From the NCBI GenBank assembly GCA_963726995.1, contig CAVSEP010000006.1, positions 682,001 through 746,000 of the forward strand: DNA of 64,000 bases, read 5' to 3'. The notes below the pieces were generated by a model. The model did no database searches, was not told where the DNA came from, and saw nothing but the letters and a program-made list of their open reading frames with translations. Positions 39,708-47,314 of this stretch are shown piece by piece. Made by a program: the position numbers and the translations under genes. How positions within the stretch are numbered: the stretch's first letter is position 1; each line of letters opens with the position of its first letter. Origin of the DNA: DAIDKA01 sp963726995. GTDB lineage: Bacteria > Pseudomonadota > Gammaproteobacteria > Steroidobacterales > Steroidobacteraceae.

Positions 39708-39735
39708 GCGTGACCGGCGCTGCGGTGATGCAAGA
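39670..39735 (+). other. Tn7 attachment region (attTn7) at the end of glmS, unoccupied
   Basis: The last glmS codons encode the conserved CGGAATCTGGCCAAGAGCGT region (NLAKSVTVE) recognised by TnsD of Tn7-like elements, whose insertion point is normally about 25 bases past the stop. The following bases lead straight into the convergent gene ending at 39762. No Tn7 end (TGTGGGCGGACAA) or transposase is present, so the site is empty. Confidence 0.6.
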
Positions 39736-39761
39736 ACCGGTCCTGCAGCAGGGGCCTGCAG

Positions 39762-40880
39762 CTATTCAATGATTCCGCCTTCTTCCTTGGCGGCCTGATG
39801 GGCCCGCTTGTCATTGGGGTAGAAGAAGTGCAGGTGGCAGCTCTCGCAGGCCTTGTCGATCGCGGTAATGGCCGCCAGCAGAGCTTTCGGATCGCGCGCA
39901 TCGGTGGCCTTCAGTCCCAGCGTGGCGGCGTCCCGCAGTCGACCTGCGCGCACCACGAAATCGTCATGCTCGGCGCCGATGAGGGCCTGCACCTGCTCGG
40001 GTTCATTCTCGACCTTGGGATCCTTGCTCCGATCGCCCGGATTGGCGACCCTGCGTCCCGGCTGCGTGATCAGGCTCTGGCCGAGGATCAGGATCTGCAG
40101 GTGCTGGCGCACGGTCGCCCAATCCTGGTCGGTGTGCGGCGCCTTGTGGGTGACACCGTGCTCGTCGGCGACATCGACCACGGCCTCGAACAGGTAATCG
40201 CCGCTGGGATCGACCATCGAGTCCATGATGGTCTTGATGCTCAGGTTCGCGGTCGCGCCGTCGCTCGGAGCCGCCGGTGCGGCCTCGGAGGTTGGCGGCG
40301 CGGAATCGGCCGGCGCGCTCGCCGGCGCGCCGTTCAGGAAATCATCGAAATTCATGGTGGGAGCCGGCGCCTGCTTGGCCTGCGCTCCGGTGGTCGTGAA
40401 GCCGATGACGCGACCCGCGCAGATCACGCCGATCCAGATCGCGAGCGATAGGGCGGCGGTGACCCGGCCACTGGTCGGGGCGGTAGGCGCCTTGTCCCAG
40501 CTCGCCACCGACCTGCCGGCCGTCAGGTGAAACGCCGCCATGTTGAGGCCCGCCAGCGCGAGCAGCAGCATCTTCACCTGAAAGGAAGTGTTATGTGCAT
40601 AGACCCGGGCGTTGGTCAGGAACATCAAAGCGCCGGTCAATGCCGACACCGCGAATGCCCCCCAGGTGATCCTCAGCAGTTCGCTGGACAGGCGCGTGAA
40701 GGGCCGGTTGGTCGAAGCGATGCCGAGCGCGCGCAGGTCGACCACCAGGATGGTGCCGAAAACGACGGCGAGCGCCATCACGTGGATGGATTCGAGGAAC
40801 GGGAAATAGTAGAGCGAGCCGCGCAGCGCGGTTGCGACGCCCGAGTCCTCCAGACCCTTCAGAAATGCGGCAAGGTCCAC
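39762..40880 (-). CDS. DUF6644-type membrane protein fused to a C-terminal cytochrome-like domain
   Basis: 372 residues, intact. The N-terminal half has about four membrane segments (residues 25-50, 65-90, 105-120, 140-160) similar to the gene next upstream. A Pro/Ala-rich linker (about 170-215) follows. The C-terminal part is soluble and carries one heme-c motif, Cys-x2-Cys-His in KACESCHLHFFYP, near the end, as in cytochrome c-prime-like helical bundles. A membrane-bound electron carrier with a periplasmic heme is inferred. It lies seven bases after the preceding DUF6644 gene and forms an operon with it and the DUF6152 gene. Confidence 0.75.
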   Translation of the reverse strand: MDLAAFLKGLEDSGVATALRGSLYYFPFLESIHVMALAVVFGTILVVDLRALGIASTNRPFTRLSSELLRITWGAFAVSALTGALMFLTNARVYAHNTSFQVKMLLLALAGLNMAAFHLTAGRSVASWDKAPTAPTSGRVTAALSLAIWIGVICAGRVIGFTTTGAQAKQAPAPTMNFDDFLNGAPASAPADSAPPTSEAAPAAPSDGATANLSIKTIMDSMVDPSGDYLFEAVVDVADEHGVTHKAPHTDQDWATVRQHLQILILGQSLITQPGRRVANPGDRSKDPKVENEPEQVQALIGAEHDDFVVRAGRLRDAATLGLKATDARDPKALLAAITAIDKACESCHLHFFYPNDKRAHQAAKEEGGIIE

Positions 40881-40887
40881 GTTCAGG

Positions 40888-41409
40888 TCACGCCTTCGAG
40901 GCGGGCGAGAGCTGACCCCAGATGTGGTCGTAGGCGATCAGGCGCCCGAGAATGATGATGCAGCCCAGCAGCACCAGGGTCATCACCGCGGCGACCCGCA
41001 CCGAGCGCCGGTTCACCAGGGTCTGCTCCCACTGCTGGCCATGCTTGCGGACCGAGGCCTGAAAGCAGGCAAAGATGACCACGATGCCCGCGACACACAG
41101 CATCTTCAGCCGGAACGAGAAATTGACCAGCTCGCGATCCGGTTCCGCGACGATCAGCAGCGCGCCGCTTGCCAGCAGCAGGTAGAGGGCGGCGGTCAGC
41201 CAGGGGCCATAACGCCGCTGGCTCTCGACCATGTTCTGGTCCATGCCGGCCCACCCCAGCAGGCGCAGGCTGATCATCAGAGCGGAGCCGACCGCAATCC
41301 CGATTCCGGTGATGTGCAGCGACTGGATGATGGGCAGCATCCAGGCTTCATGGGTCTGCAGATAGACACTCGGAAAGGTCGTGGACAGCCATTCGGCGAA
41401 ATCCTTCAC
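40888..41409 (-). CDS. DUF6644 family membrane protein
   Basis: 173 residues, intact, with about four hydrophobic segments (near 35-55, 75-95, 105-125, 140-160). The conserved-looking motif MLPIIQSLHITGIGIAVGSA holds a His in the first membrane helix, a pattern shared with the first half of the next gene (ESIHVMALAVVFGTILVVDL). The histidines could bind heme b, but this is inference. It sits 30 bases after the DUF6152 gene. Confidence 0.75.
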   Translation of the reverse strand: MKDFAEWLSTTFPSVYLQTHEAWMLPIIQSLHITGIGIAVGSALMISLRLLGWAGMDQNMVESQRRYGPWLTAALYLLLASGALLIVAEPDRELVNFSFRLKMLCVAGIVVIFACFQASVRKHGQQWEQTLVNRRSVRVAAVMTLVLLGCIIILGRLIAYDHIWGQLSPASKA

Positions 41410-41439
41410 GGCGGCTACCCCCTCGGGCGACAGGTCAGC

Positions 41440-41920
41440 TCAGAAGGAAGGGGCGCCCAGGATCTCGCGCCCGGCGACCGTGTCGCAGGTCTTCCCCGGC
41501 GCGGGGGGAGTCTTCCAGGGGCACTTGGCCAGCGCGCTGTTGCCCGCCTTGGAGCCGAAATCGGAGCCGTCCCGCAGCGGATTCACCTTGACGCTGACGA
41601 TGGTGCCGGCCTTCATGGTATCGGCCGTGATCCCCTGTTCGGCCACGGCCGCGGCGCCCATCATTTCCACGCCATAGGCATGCGGCTTGCCGTCCGGGCC
41701 CTTCTGCAGCTTGCCGTCGGGACCAAGCAGGTAGATATGGAGCTCGGCGTGATTGGCCTGGGCGACGAACTGGTACACCACCCCGGTCAGGGTCAGCATC
41801 TTGGTCTGGTCGTACATGGCGAAGGAGTGATGGGCAAAGGCCGGTACCGAGACCAGGGCCGTCAAGGACGTGGCCAGCTGCACGGGTGAGAATCCGGGCC
41901 GGAATCGAGCTGCTTTTCAC
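41440..41920 (-). CDS. DUF6152 family exported protein
   Basis: Small periplasmic protein. After a signal peptide ending VPAFAHHSFAMYDQTKML, it has the family pattern LTGVVYQFVAQANHAELHIY, followed by a glycine/lysine-rich loop and the end GREILGAPSF. In one frame the product starts at GTG 41883; GTG 41920 (product MKSSSIPARILT) joined by one frame change near 41890 would give a proper basic N-terminus to the signal peptide, and I prefer it. It is the first gene of the DUF6152-DUF6644-DUF6644/cytochrome operon. The His-His after the signal cleavage site could bind metal. Confidence 0.72.
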
Positions 41921-42083
41921 TGAATTTCCCCTTCGGCCTCCTGGGCCGGCCCTTTCGGGTCGGTCGCGGCCGCTCGCAAAGTTGTGCTATCAACGGTGTT
42001 GGCCGTTATCTTGACGGCTACCGACCCTGTGTTCAACAGCCGTCTGCGCCGAAGGTGCTTTGGCCGTCCGTCCGGGCCGCCGC

Positions 42084-42614
42084 TTACCGGTCCTCGTCTT
42101 TGCGCCTGCTGTAACGAACCGTGCCGGGCTCGCTGCCTTGCCCCCTGCGGGTCATGCCGCATTTTTCCATGACGCGGATCGAGGGCAGCAGCGATGGAAG
42201 AGTCTGCGCGGCCACCTCGGTCGCGCCGGCGTCGAAGGCAACGCCCAGGAGCGCCAGTGACGCTTCCGTCGCCAGCCCACGGCCGCGAAACTGTTCCAGC
42301 ACCGAGTAGCCGATTTCCACGCAGCCATCGGCCCCCGGCGGCTGCTTGATTCCGCAGGTACCGATCAGCGTGCGCGGCTCGGTGAGCACCAGGTAATAGA
42401 ATCGCCAGGGGTCGCCGGGCCCGATGGACTCCAGGGACGACAGCACCCACTCGATGACGCCCCGATCGTGGTGCTCGGGCGGCCAGCTGGCCGGAACGTC
42501 GGCGCCCACCGCGGCCGCGAGCGCCTCCCGCCCGGCAAGATCGGCGCGCAGCATGGCATCGTCGGCGCCCAGCAGGATCAGATGCGAAGTGGAGATCTGG
42601 AATCGTATTGACAT
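42084..42614 (-). CDS. GNAT family N-acetyltransferase (RimJ/RimL-like)
   Basis: 176 residues, intact, from ATG 42614. GNAT motif A, which binds acetyl-CoA, is visible in EIGYSVLEQFRGRGLATEAS; motif B follows in LPSLLPSIRVMEKCGM. The N-terminal region matches RimJ/RimL-like transferases (WRFYYLVLTEPRTLIGTCGI). Substrate unknown. It stands alone: 163 bases from the DUF6152 gene and 417 bases from the TraB-like gene, divergent from the latter. Confidence 0.85.
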   Translation of the reverse strand: MSIRFQISTSHLILLGADDAMLRADLAGREALAAAVGADVPASWPPEHHDRGVIEWVLSSLESIGPGDPWRFYYLVLTEPRTLIGTCGIKQPPGADGCVEIGYSVLEQFRGRGLATEASLALLGVAFDAGATEVAAQTLPSLLPSIRVMEKCGMTRRGQGSEPGTVRYSRRKDEDR

Positions 42615-43031
42615 GAACTTCCCGCCTAAGTGGCCCGCATCGCCTGGATGACCTGCAGGCGCCCCCCCGGATTAACGGATAAAGACTGCCCAATAATGCC
42701 AGCGCCCGCATCAATGTCTTGAAAATCGCGGACGCCGCCTCCGATATCAGCGCGGACGAGACCAGTGGCCAGCACTTCATTTTCGGGCCTGCGGATGGCG
42801 CGGCAGCTCATCACTCGACCCATCCCAGCGGGGCGCTTCGCAGCGCGACAGGAAAGTGGCGTCCCGCCCGCAAAGGCGAGGTCCGAGGATCTGACGGTCA
42901 GCCAGCCCACTGCGTGGGCACCGGTGGCGCGCCGGCGGGACTCACAGTGGCACAATATCGGCGGCTACAGCATCGGACCGCAGCGATAGCGGATTGCGCC
43001 ACACAGGCAGCGGCCTGTCAGGATTTCATTC
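42615..43031. other. 417-base region without a supported gene
   Basis: Between the divergent GNAT and TraB/GumN genes. It holds a CCCCCCC run near 42662-42668 and an AATAAT at 42692-42697, without a paired -35 box. Open frames exist on both strands (for example 42765-42989 plus), but none has a convincing start or recognisable product. Promoters for both flanking genes must be here. Confidence 0.5.
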
Positions 43032-44057
43032 ATGAAGCACCCGGAACGGTTCCCGCACCCAGCCTCTGTCCGAGAGTATGCCTGCGTGGGAATTGCGATG
43101 GCGGTGTTGGCGCTCGGAGCCGCCCGGCCGGTCCTTGCCGCGGGGCCGCCGGCGGAAGGGCTGCCATCCGAGGTGCCTCAGGAAGTCGAAGTGACCGGCG
43201 AGCGCGCCGGGCCGCGGCTATGGCGGGTGACCAAGGGTGACCATGTGCTGTGGGTTCTGGGTACGCTGGATCCATTGCCGCGCAAGATGACCTGGAAATC
43301 GCGGGAAGTGGAATCGGTGCTGGGCGAGGTGCAGTCCGTGGTGCCGACCAACCCCTCGGTCAGTGTGCATGCCAATCCATTCACCTGGGTTCGCCTCTAC
43401 TTCCAGTGGCGCGGCGTGCAGGTGCTGGACGGCAAGACGCGGCTGCAGGACGTGCTGCCGCCCGGGCTGTATGCGCGAGTCGCGGCCCTGGTCGCCCGCT
43501 ACGATTCGGGCGATCACCGGATTGAGCGGCTCAAACCGGTTTTTGCGGCGCTGCGGCTGTATCGGGAGGCGCTGGACTCAGCCCACCTCGCTCCCGGAAA
43601 CCAGGCCGAGAATACCGTCTTGAAGCTGGCGCGCAGTCACAAGGTGGTGATTCAACAGTCGAAACTGAAGATCGACGACCCGCGTGACCTGGTGACGCAA
43701 TTGGGGAATATTCCGCATGATGCACAGGTGAGCTGCCTCGAGGCCATGGTTGAACGCCTTGAGACGGGCATGGAGTCCATGAAGGAGGAAGCGAATGCCT
43801 GGGCGCTGGGCGATGTGGCGGCGCTGCGCCGGCTGATGGCGCCAAAGGCCATCGACGTGTGCACCGATGCGGTCTCCTACTCTTCCCGAACCAAGCAGAT
43901 CATCGACGACTCGAACGCGGATTGGGATCGAGAGGTCGAGACGGCGCTCACCAACAACAGATCGACCCTGGGCCTGAAGCCCATCCACGACCTGTTGGGT
44001 CCGCGCGGCGTCCTGGCCAAATTCAAGGCCAGGGGCTACGAGGTGGAAGGCCCCTGA
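43032..44057 (+). CDS. TraB/GumN family exported protein
   Basis: 341 residues, intact. A signal peptide (VGIAMAVLALGAARPVLAAG) is followed by the TraB/GumN core, beginning LWRVTKGDHVLWVLGTLDPL with the GT(D/H)xL motif, and ending with NNRSTLGLKPIHDLLGPRGV. Members are thought to be metal-dependent hydrolases of the EreA/Tiki group in the periplasm. The usual GTxH motif is GTLD here, so one family His is replaced. It ends 22 bases inside the convergent DUF1835 gene. Confidence 0.82.
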   Translation: MKHPERFPHPASVREYACVGIAMAVLALGAARPVLAAGPPAEGLPSEVPQEVEVTGERAGPRLWRVTKGDHVLWVLGTLDPLPRKMTWKSREVESVLGEVQSVVPTNPSVSVHANPFTWVRLYFQWRGVQVLDGKTRLQDVLPPGLYARVAALVARYDSGDHRIERLKPVFAALRLYREALDSAHLAPGNQAENTVLKLARSHKVVIQQSKLKIDDPRDLVTQLGNIPHDAQVSCLEAMVERLETGMESMKEEANAWALGDVAALRRLMAPKAIDVCTDAVSYSSRTKQIIDDSNADWDREVETALTNNRSTLGLKPIHDLLGPRGVLAKFKARGYEVEGP

Positions 44058-45313
44058 GCGCGCCGTACCGCGTCCTGCAGTTTCTCATCCCAGCGCCAGT
44101 CGGGATTTCCGGCAGCCACTTCAACACCGCCAACCCACCTCGGCGGGGGATTCAAAGTCCGGAAGTCCACCTCGCCGCGAAGCAACGCTCGACCCAGTTC
44201 GGTGATTTCGAGGCTGTCTGACCAGGGCGATCGCGATTCGCCGTTCTGGTCCACTCCGGCCCGCCGCGTGAAAGGCTTGTCGCTGGCCTGTTCCATGGCA
44301 AGCACGCGATTGAGGATATTTGTATCGCCGAATCCGTGCAGGCGCATGAGGGAATAGAGCATCCTGCCGACCAGCTGGTAGATGCCGCATGGCTTCGACG
44401 CCAGGCACTGCAGCGCCACTTCCTCAGTCAACGACAGTCCGGTGGCGGTTGCCGGCAGTTCGCGTAAGTGCCGGTGCAGCGCCGGGCCCAGCAACGGCAA
44501 GCCGGGCGTTGCGCTGCGCATCAGCGCTGCGAGTGGCCGCGGGTCGGCATCGGCAAGCGCCAGCCACGCGGCGAGGCCCAGCTGCAATTGCGCGGCGCCG
44601 ACGGGCGTGCGCGTCACCCAAAGCAGTCGCAGGGCCTCCGGTGGCAGCTGTCCCAGCCCAAGAAACGATATCGAACCAGGGAAGTCGCTGGCGTTGATCA
44701 ATTCCAGCCGCGACGGACGGGAGTGCCGCGCGTAGTGTCCCAACAGGCGGACCAGCACCAGCTGATCGTAGTTGTCGGCCTCTGACCAGATGACGACCCG
44801 TTGGTACCCTGCGGACTCGTGCAACAGCCTTTCGCCGCGATCGAGGTCCTGCAGCACCTGCGCATAGTCCGGGGGCGGATTGCGATGAGTGCGGTAGCTT
44901 TCGGTGATGAAACGGGCTCGCTGCTCGAGCGCGCCCGCACCCTCACGCACCGGACCGACCGCGTAGGGGTACGAGTGTTCATAGTAGTCGCCGCGCAGGC
45001 CGGCATCCTGCAATGACTGCTTCAGGTCGCTGCCACAACGGATATGCAGGGTGCGCAGGTCGGCATCGAGAACCGAATTACCCATGGCATCCCGTTCATG
45101 CGCCATCGCCGTCGCATGGCGCTTGAGGGCGGCCCAGTTCTCGAAGCGCAGCTCGCGCGCAATCAGGAATTGGGCTTCGGCGAGTCTGGGCGGTGAGCTG
45201 CGGAAACGGTCAAGCGCGGCAGAGTCGCCACCGCGGGCGGCCTTCAGCAGATCCTTGGCGCGCTTTTGCTGCTGTTCGAAATTGAGGCGGAAAGCCCCAT
45301 GGTGATCCGTCAT
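44036..45313 (-). CDS. DUF1835 domain-containing protein
   Basis: 425 residues from ATG 45313, which has AGGGG seven bases upstream; an earlier in-frame ATG at 45340 is less well placed. The N-terminal 60 residues are helical, resembling ankyrin-associated leader segments (QQQKRAKDLLKAARGGDSAA). The central DUF1835 domain has LHIRCGSDLKQSLQDAGLRG, VVIWSEADNYDQLVLVRLLG and LELINASDFPG. The C-terminal region with GRALLRGEVDF matches the usual partner domain. Function unknown, probably cytoplasmic. The frame is intact. Confidence 0.75.
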   Translation of the reverse strand: MTDHHGAFRLNFEQQQKRAKDLLKAARGGDSAALDRFRSSPPRLAEAQFLIARELRFENWAALKRHATAMAHERDAMGNSVLDADLRTLHIRCGSDLKQSLQDAGLRGDYYEHSYPYAVGPVREGAGALEQRARFITESYRTHRNPPPDYAQVLQDLDRGERLLHESAGYQRVVIWSEADNYDQLVLVRLLGHYARHSRPSRLELINASDFPGSISFLGLGQLPPEALRLLWVTRTPVGAAQLQLGLAAWLALADADPRPLAALMRSATPGLPLLGPALHRHLRELPATATGLSLTEEVALQCLASKPCGIYQLVGRMLYSLMRLHGFGDTNILNRVLAMEQASDKPFTRRAGVDQNGESRSPWSDSLEITELGRALLRGEVDFRTLNPPPRWVGGVEVAAGNPDWRWDEKLQDAVRRAQGPSTS

Positions 45314-45480
45314 GACGAAACCCCTTTCATTTGCCTGCATCCGCTCAGGCAGAAAAGGATTTCACCAACCCATCGCAGGTCAGATCATGTCGTGGGCGCA
45401 GCCCTTTCCGCGGATGTGGAAGCTTCGACGCAAGCGGCCGCATTCTGCGATTGCGCGTGGACCCCCGTCAACGCGGTACT

Positions 45481-45870
45481 TCAGTTGTCCACGGACGGCG
45501 GCACGACCGCCAGCGGCCGCCACACCTTGCCGCGCTTGACCATGATGTAACCCCGTACCGGTCGGCCCTCATCGATGATGGCTTGCACGGTCGGGCTCGG
45601 GTCAGCGTACAGCCCCGTTGGATCGGCGATCGGCGCGGCTTGCGGTGACTGCGGTGCAGGTCTCGGACCAGGGCCAATCGCGCCCACGGGAAGCCGCGGT
45701 GGTGCATTCAGTTCCGAGTCCGGAACCAGCACCACGCCCAGCGTATCGCTGATGGCTGCCCAGCGATCCGCGGCAATGCCGGGCGGACGATCGGGCGCGT
45801 TACCGCTCACGGCAAAGGAAAGTCCGCAGGCCATCAGAACAGCAAAGGCGAGTCCAACGACGGTCTTCAT
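45481..45870 (-). CDS. Small exported hypothetical protein
   Basis: 129 residues from ATG 45870 with GGAGG eight bases upstream. The N-terminus MKTVVGLAFAVLMACGLSFA is a signal peptide. The mature protein is Pro-rich and ends with RPVRGYIMVKRGKVWRPLAV. No family recognised. It is 166 bases from the DUF1835 gene and divergent from the GntR gene. Confidence 0.6.
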   Translation of the reverse strand: MKTVVGLAFAVLMACGLSFAVSGNAPDRPPGIAADRWAAISDTLGVVLVPDSELNAPPRLPVGAIGPGPRPAPQSPQAAPIADPTGLYADPSPTVQAIIDEGRPVRGYIMVKRGKVWRPLAVVPPSVDN

Positions 45871-45982
45871 GAGTGATGCCTCCGCGCCGCTGCGCAGTTT
45901 ATGAGGACGAGCTTGGGACCGCCCCGGTCGGACCGCAAGTGTCCGGACCCCGCCGGCGCCGCACCGCAGCAAATACGCTGCC

Positions 45983-46010
45983 TTGACATAGAAGTCCCAA
46001 GTGTCACACT
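45983..46010 (+). promoter_or_regulatory. Promoter of the GntR-ABC operon
   Basis: Consensus -35 TTGACA at 45983-45988 and, 16 bases on, a weak -10 CACACT at 46005-46010. A start site about seven bases later would fall at or next to the GTG at 46017, giving a leaderless message. The -10 overlaps the inverted repeat at 46000-46024. Confidence 0.5.
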
Positions 46011-46024
46011 ACGCATGTGACACT
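46000..46024. promoter_or_regulatory. Probable GntR operator, inverted repeat over the start codon
   Basis: AGTGTCACA-N7-TGTGACACT: perfect 9-base arms with a 7-base spacer, the best palindrome seen in the window. It covers the -10 region and the GTG start of the GntR gene, the place expected for autorepression. Confidence 0.7.
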
Positions 46025-46418
46025 GCTTCGCTTCACTCTGCGGCCCGGCCAATCGATCGTCGAGCAGCTGCTGTTCGCGGCCCAGAAGGCATTCCTCAGC
46101 GGGGAATACCAGCCCGGTCAGGCCTTCCCGTCCGTGCGGGCCCTGGCCGCTGACCTGAAGATCCACCCCAACACGGCTCACAAGGTCGTGCAGCACCTGA
46201 TCCAGGAGCGCTGGCTGGAAGTGCATCCCGGCATCGGCACCGTGGTCGCGGTACCGCCCAAGGCACGCACGGGGGATCGGCAGCGGCTGCTGCAGGAGGA
46301 AGTCGAGCAGCTGGTGGTGGAGGCACGCCGCGTCGGCGTCAACCTCCAGGAAGTCATTTCCGCCATTTCCAGCGAGTGGTCAAAAATTGACCAGGCGCGC
46401 GAGGCCAACGAACCATGA
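46017..46418 (+). CDS. GntR-family (YtrA subfamily) transcriptional regulator
   Basis: 133 residues, intact. The N-terminal winged helix has IVEQLLFAAQKAFLSGEYQP, PSVRALAADLKIHPNTAHKV and the wing GIGTVVAVP. The C-terminal tail is a short helical dimerisation region, as in YtrA-type repressors, which control ABC transporters encoded with them. The start GTG 46017 lies in a 25-base palindrome, the likely operator. Its stop overlaps the next ATG (ATGA), forming a three-gene operon. Confidence 0.9.
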   Translation: MTLLRFTLRPGQSIVEQLLFAAQKAFLSGEYQPGQAFPSVRALAADLKIHPNTAHKVVQHLIQERWLEVHPGIGTVVAVPPKARTGDRQRLLQEEVEQLVVEARRVGVNLQEVISAISSEWSKIDQAREANEP

Positions 46419-47314
46419 CAATTGAAATCGAAAACCTTCACAAGGCATTCGGCCGCCACGATGCCCTGCGCGGCCTGAGCCTGTCGGTGCCTGCGGGCAG
46501 CGCCTATGCCCTGATCGGCGCCAACGGCGCGGGCAAGACCACCACGATCAAGACCCTGATGAACATCATCCAGCCGACCCAGGGCACCACGCGGATCCTG
46601 GATACCGACTCCCGTCACCTCGGGGTGCCGCAACTCTCGAAGATCGGATACGTCTCCGAGAACCAGGACATGCCAGCGCGCATGACGGTGCTGCAATACC
46701 TGGATTACCTGCGGCCGTTCTATCCGACCTGGGACCCGGAGCTTGAGCGCTCGATAATCAAGGAGCTGCGCTTGCCTCCAGAGCGAAGGATCGGTGATCT
46801 CTCGCACGGCATGCGGATGAAGATGTCACTGGCCTGCGCGCTTCCCTTTCGCCCCAGGGTGCTCATCCTGGATGAGCCGTTCAGCGGCCTGGACCCCCTC
46901 GTACGTGACGAGTTCATGGAACGATTGCTGCACCAGGCCGGTGACATGACCATCCTGATCTCCTCGCACGAACTTTCCGAAATCGAGGGCGTGACCACGC
47001 ACGTCGGCTTCATCGATCAGGGACGGCTGCTGTTCCAGGAGTCGATGTCGGAATTGTCCGATCGCTTCAGAGAGGTACGCATCACTCTGGAGGCCGCCTG
47101 CGCGCCGCCGGTCCCAGCGCCGCCCGGCTGGCTGCAGCTGGCCGTGGCCGGCAACGTGCTGAGCTTCGTTGACTCCCGCTACAGCGACAGCGCTCTGGCC
47201 GCATCGGTCGCGGCGCAGTTCAAAGGCGTCAGGAACATCGACGTTCGACCGCTGGCGCTGCGGGCGATCTTCACCACGCTGGCGCGGGAATCGCGCCAAG
47301 GCAGCACATCATGA
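46415..47314 (+). CDS. ABC transporter ATP-binding protein
   Basis: 299 residues, intact. Walker A is GANGAGKTTT, the Q-loop is VSENQD, the signature is LSHGMRMKMS and Walker B is VLILDEPFSGLD; the H-loop is SSHELSEIE. The C-terminal 80 residues are an unassigned extension. It drives the permease encoded next, probably an exporter for a peptide, drug or lipid. Genes flanking it overlap by four bases each. Confidence 0.92.
   Translation: MTIEIENLHKAFGRHDALRGLSLSVPAGSAYALIGANGAGKTTTIKTLMNIIQPTQGTTRILDTDSRHLGVPQLSKIGYVSENQDMPARMTVLQYLDYLRPFYPTWDPELERSIIKELRLPPERRIGDLSHGMRMKMSLACALPFRPRVLILDEPFSGLDPLVRDEFMERLLHQAGDMTILISSHELSEIEGVTTHVGFIDQGRLLFQESMSELSDRFREVRITLEAACAPPVPAPPGWLQLAVAGNVLSFVDSRYSDSALAASVAAQFKGVRNIDVRPLALRAIFTTLARESRQGSTS

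Noticed and set aside
42765..42989. 75-codon plus-strand frame in the gap before the TraB-like gene
   Set aside because: No ribosome binding site or recognisable motif; overlapping frames on the other strand are equally long.
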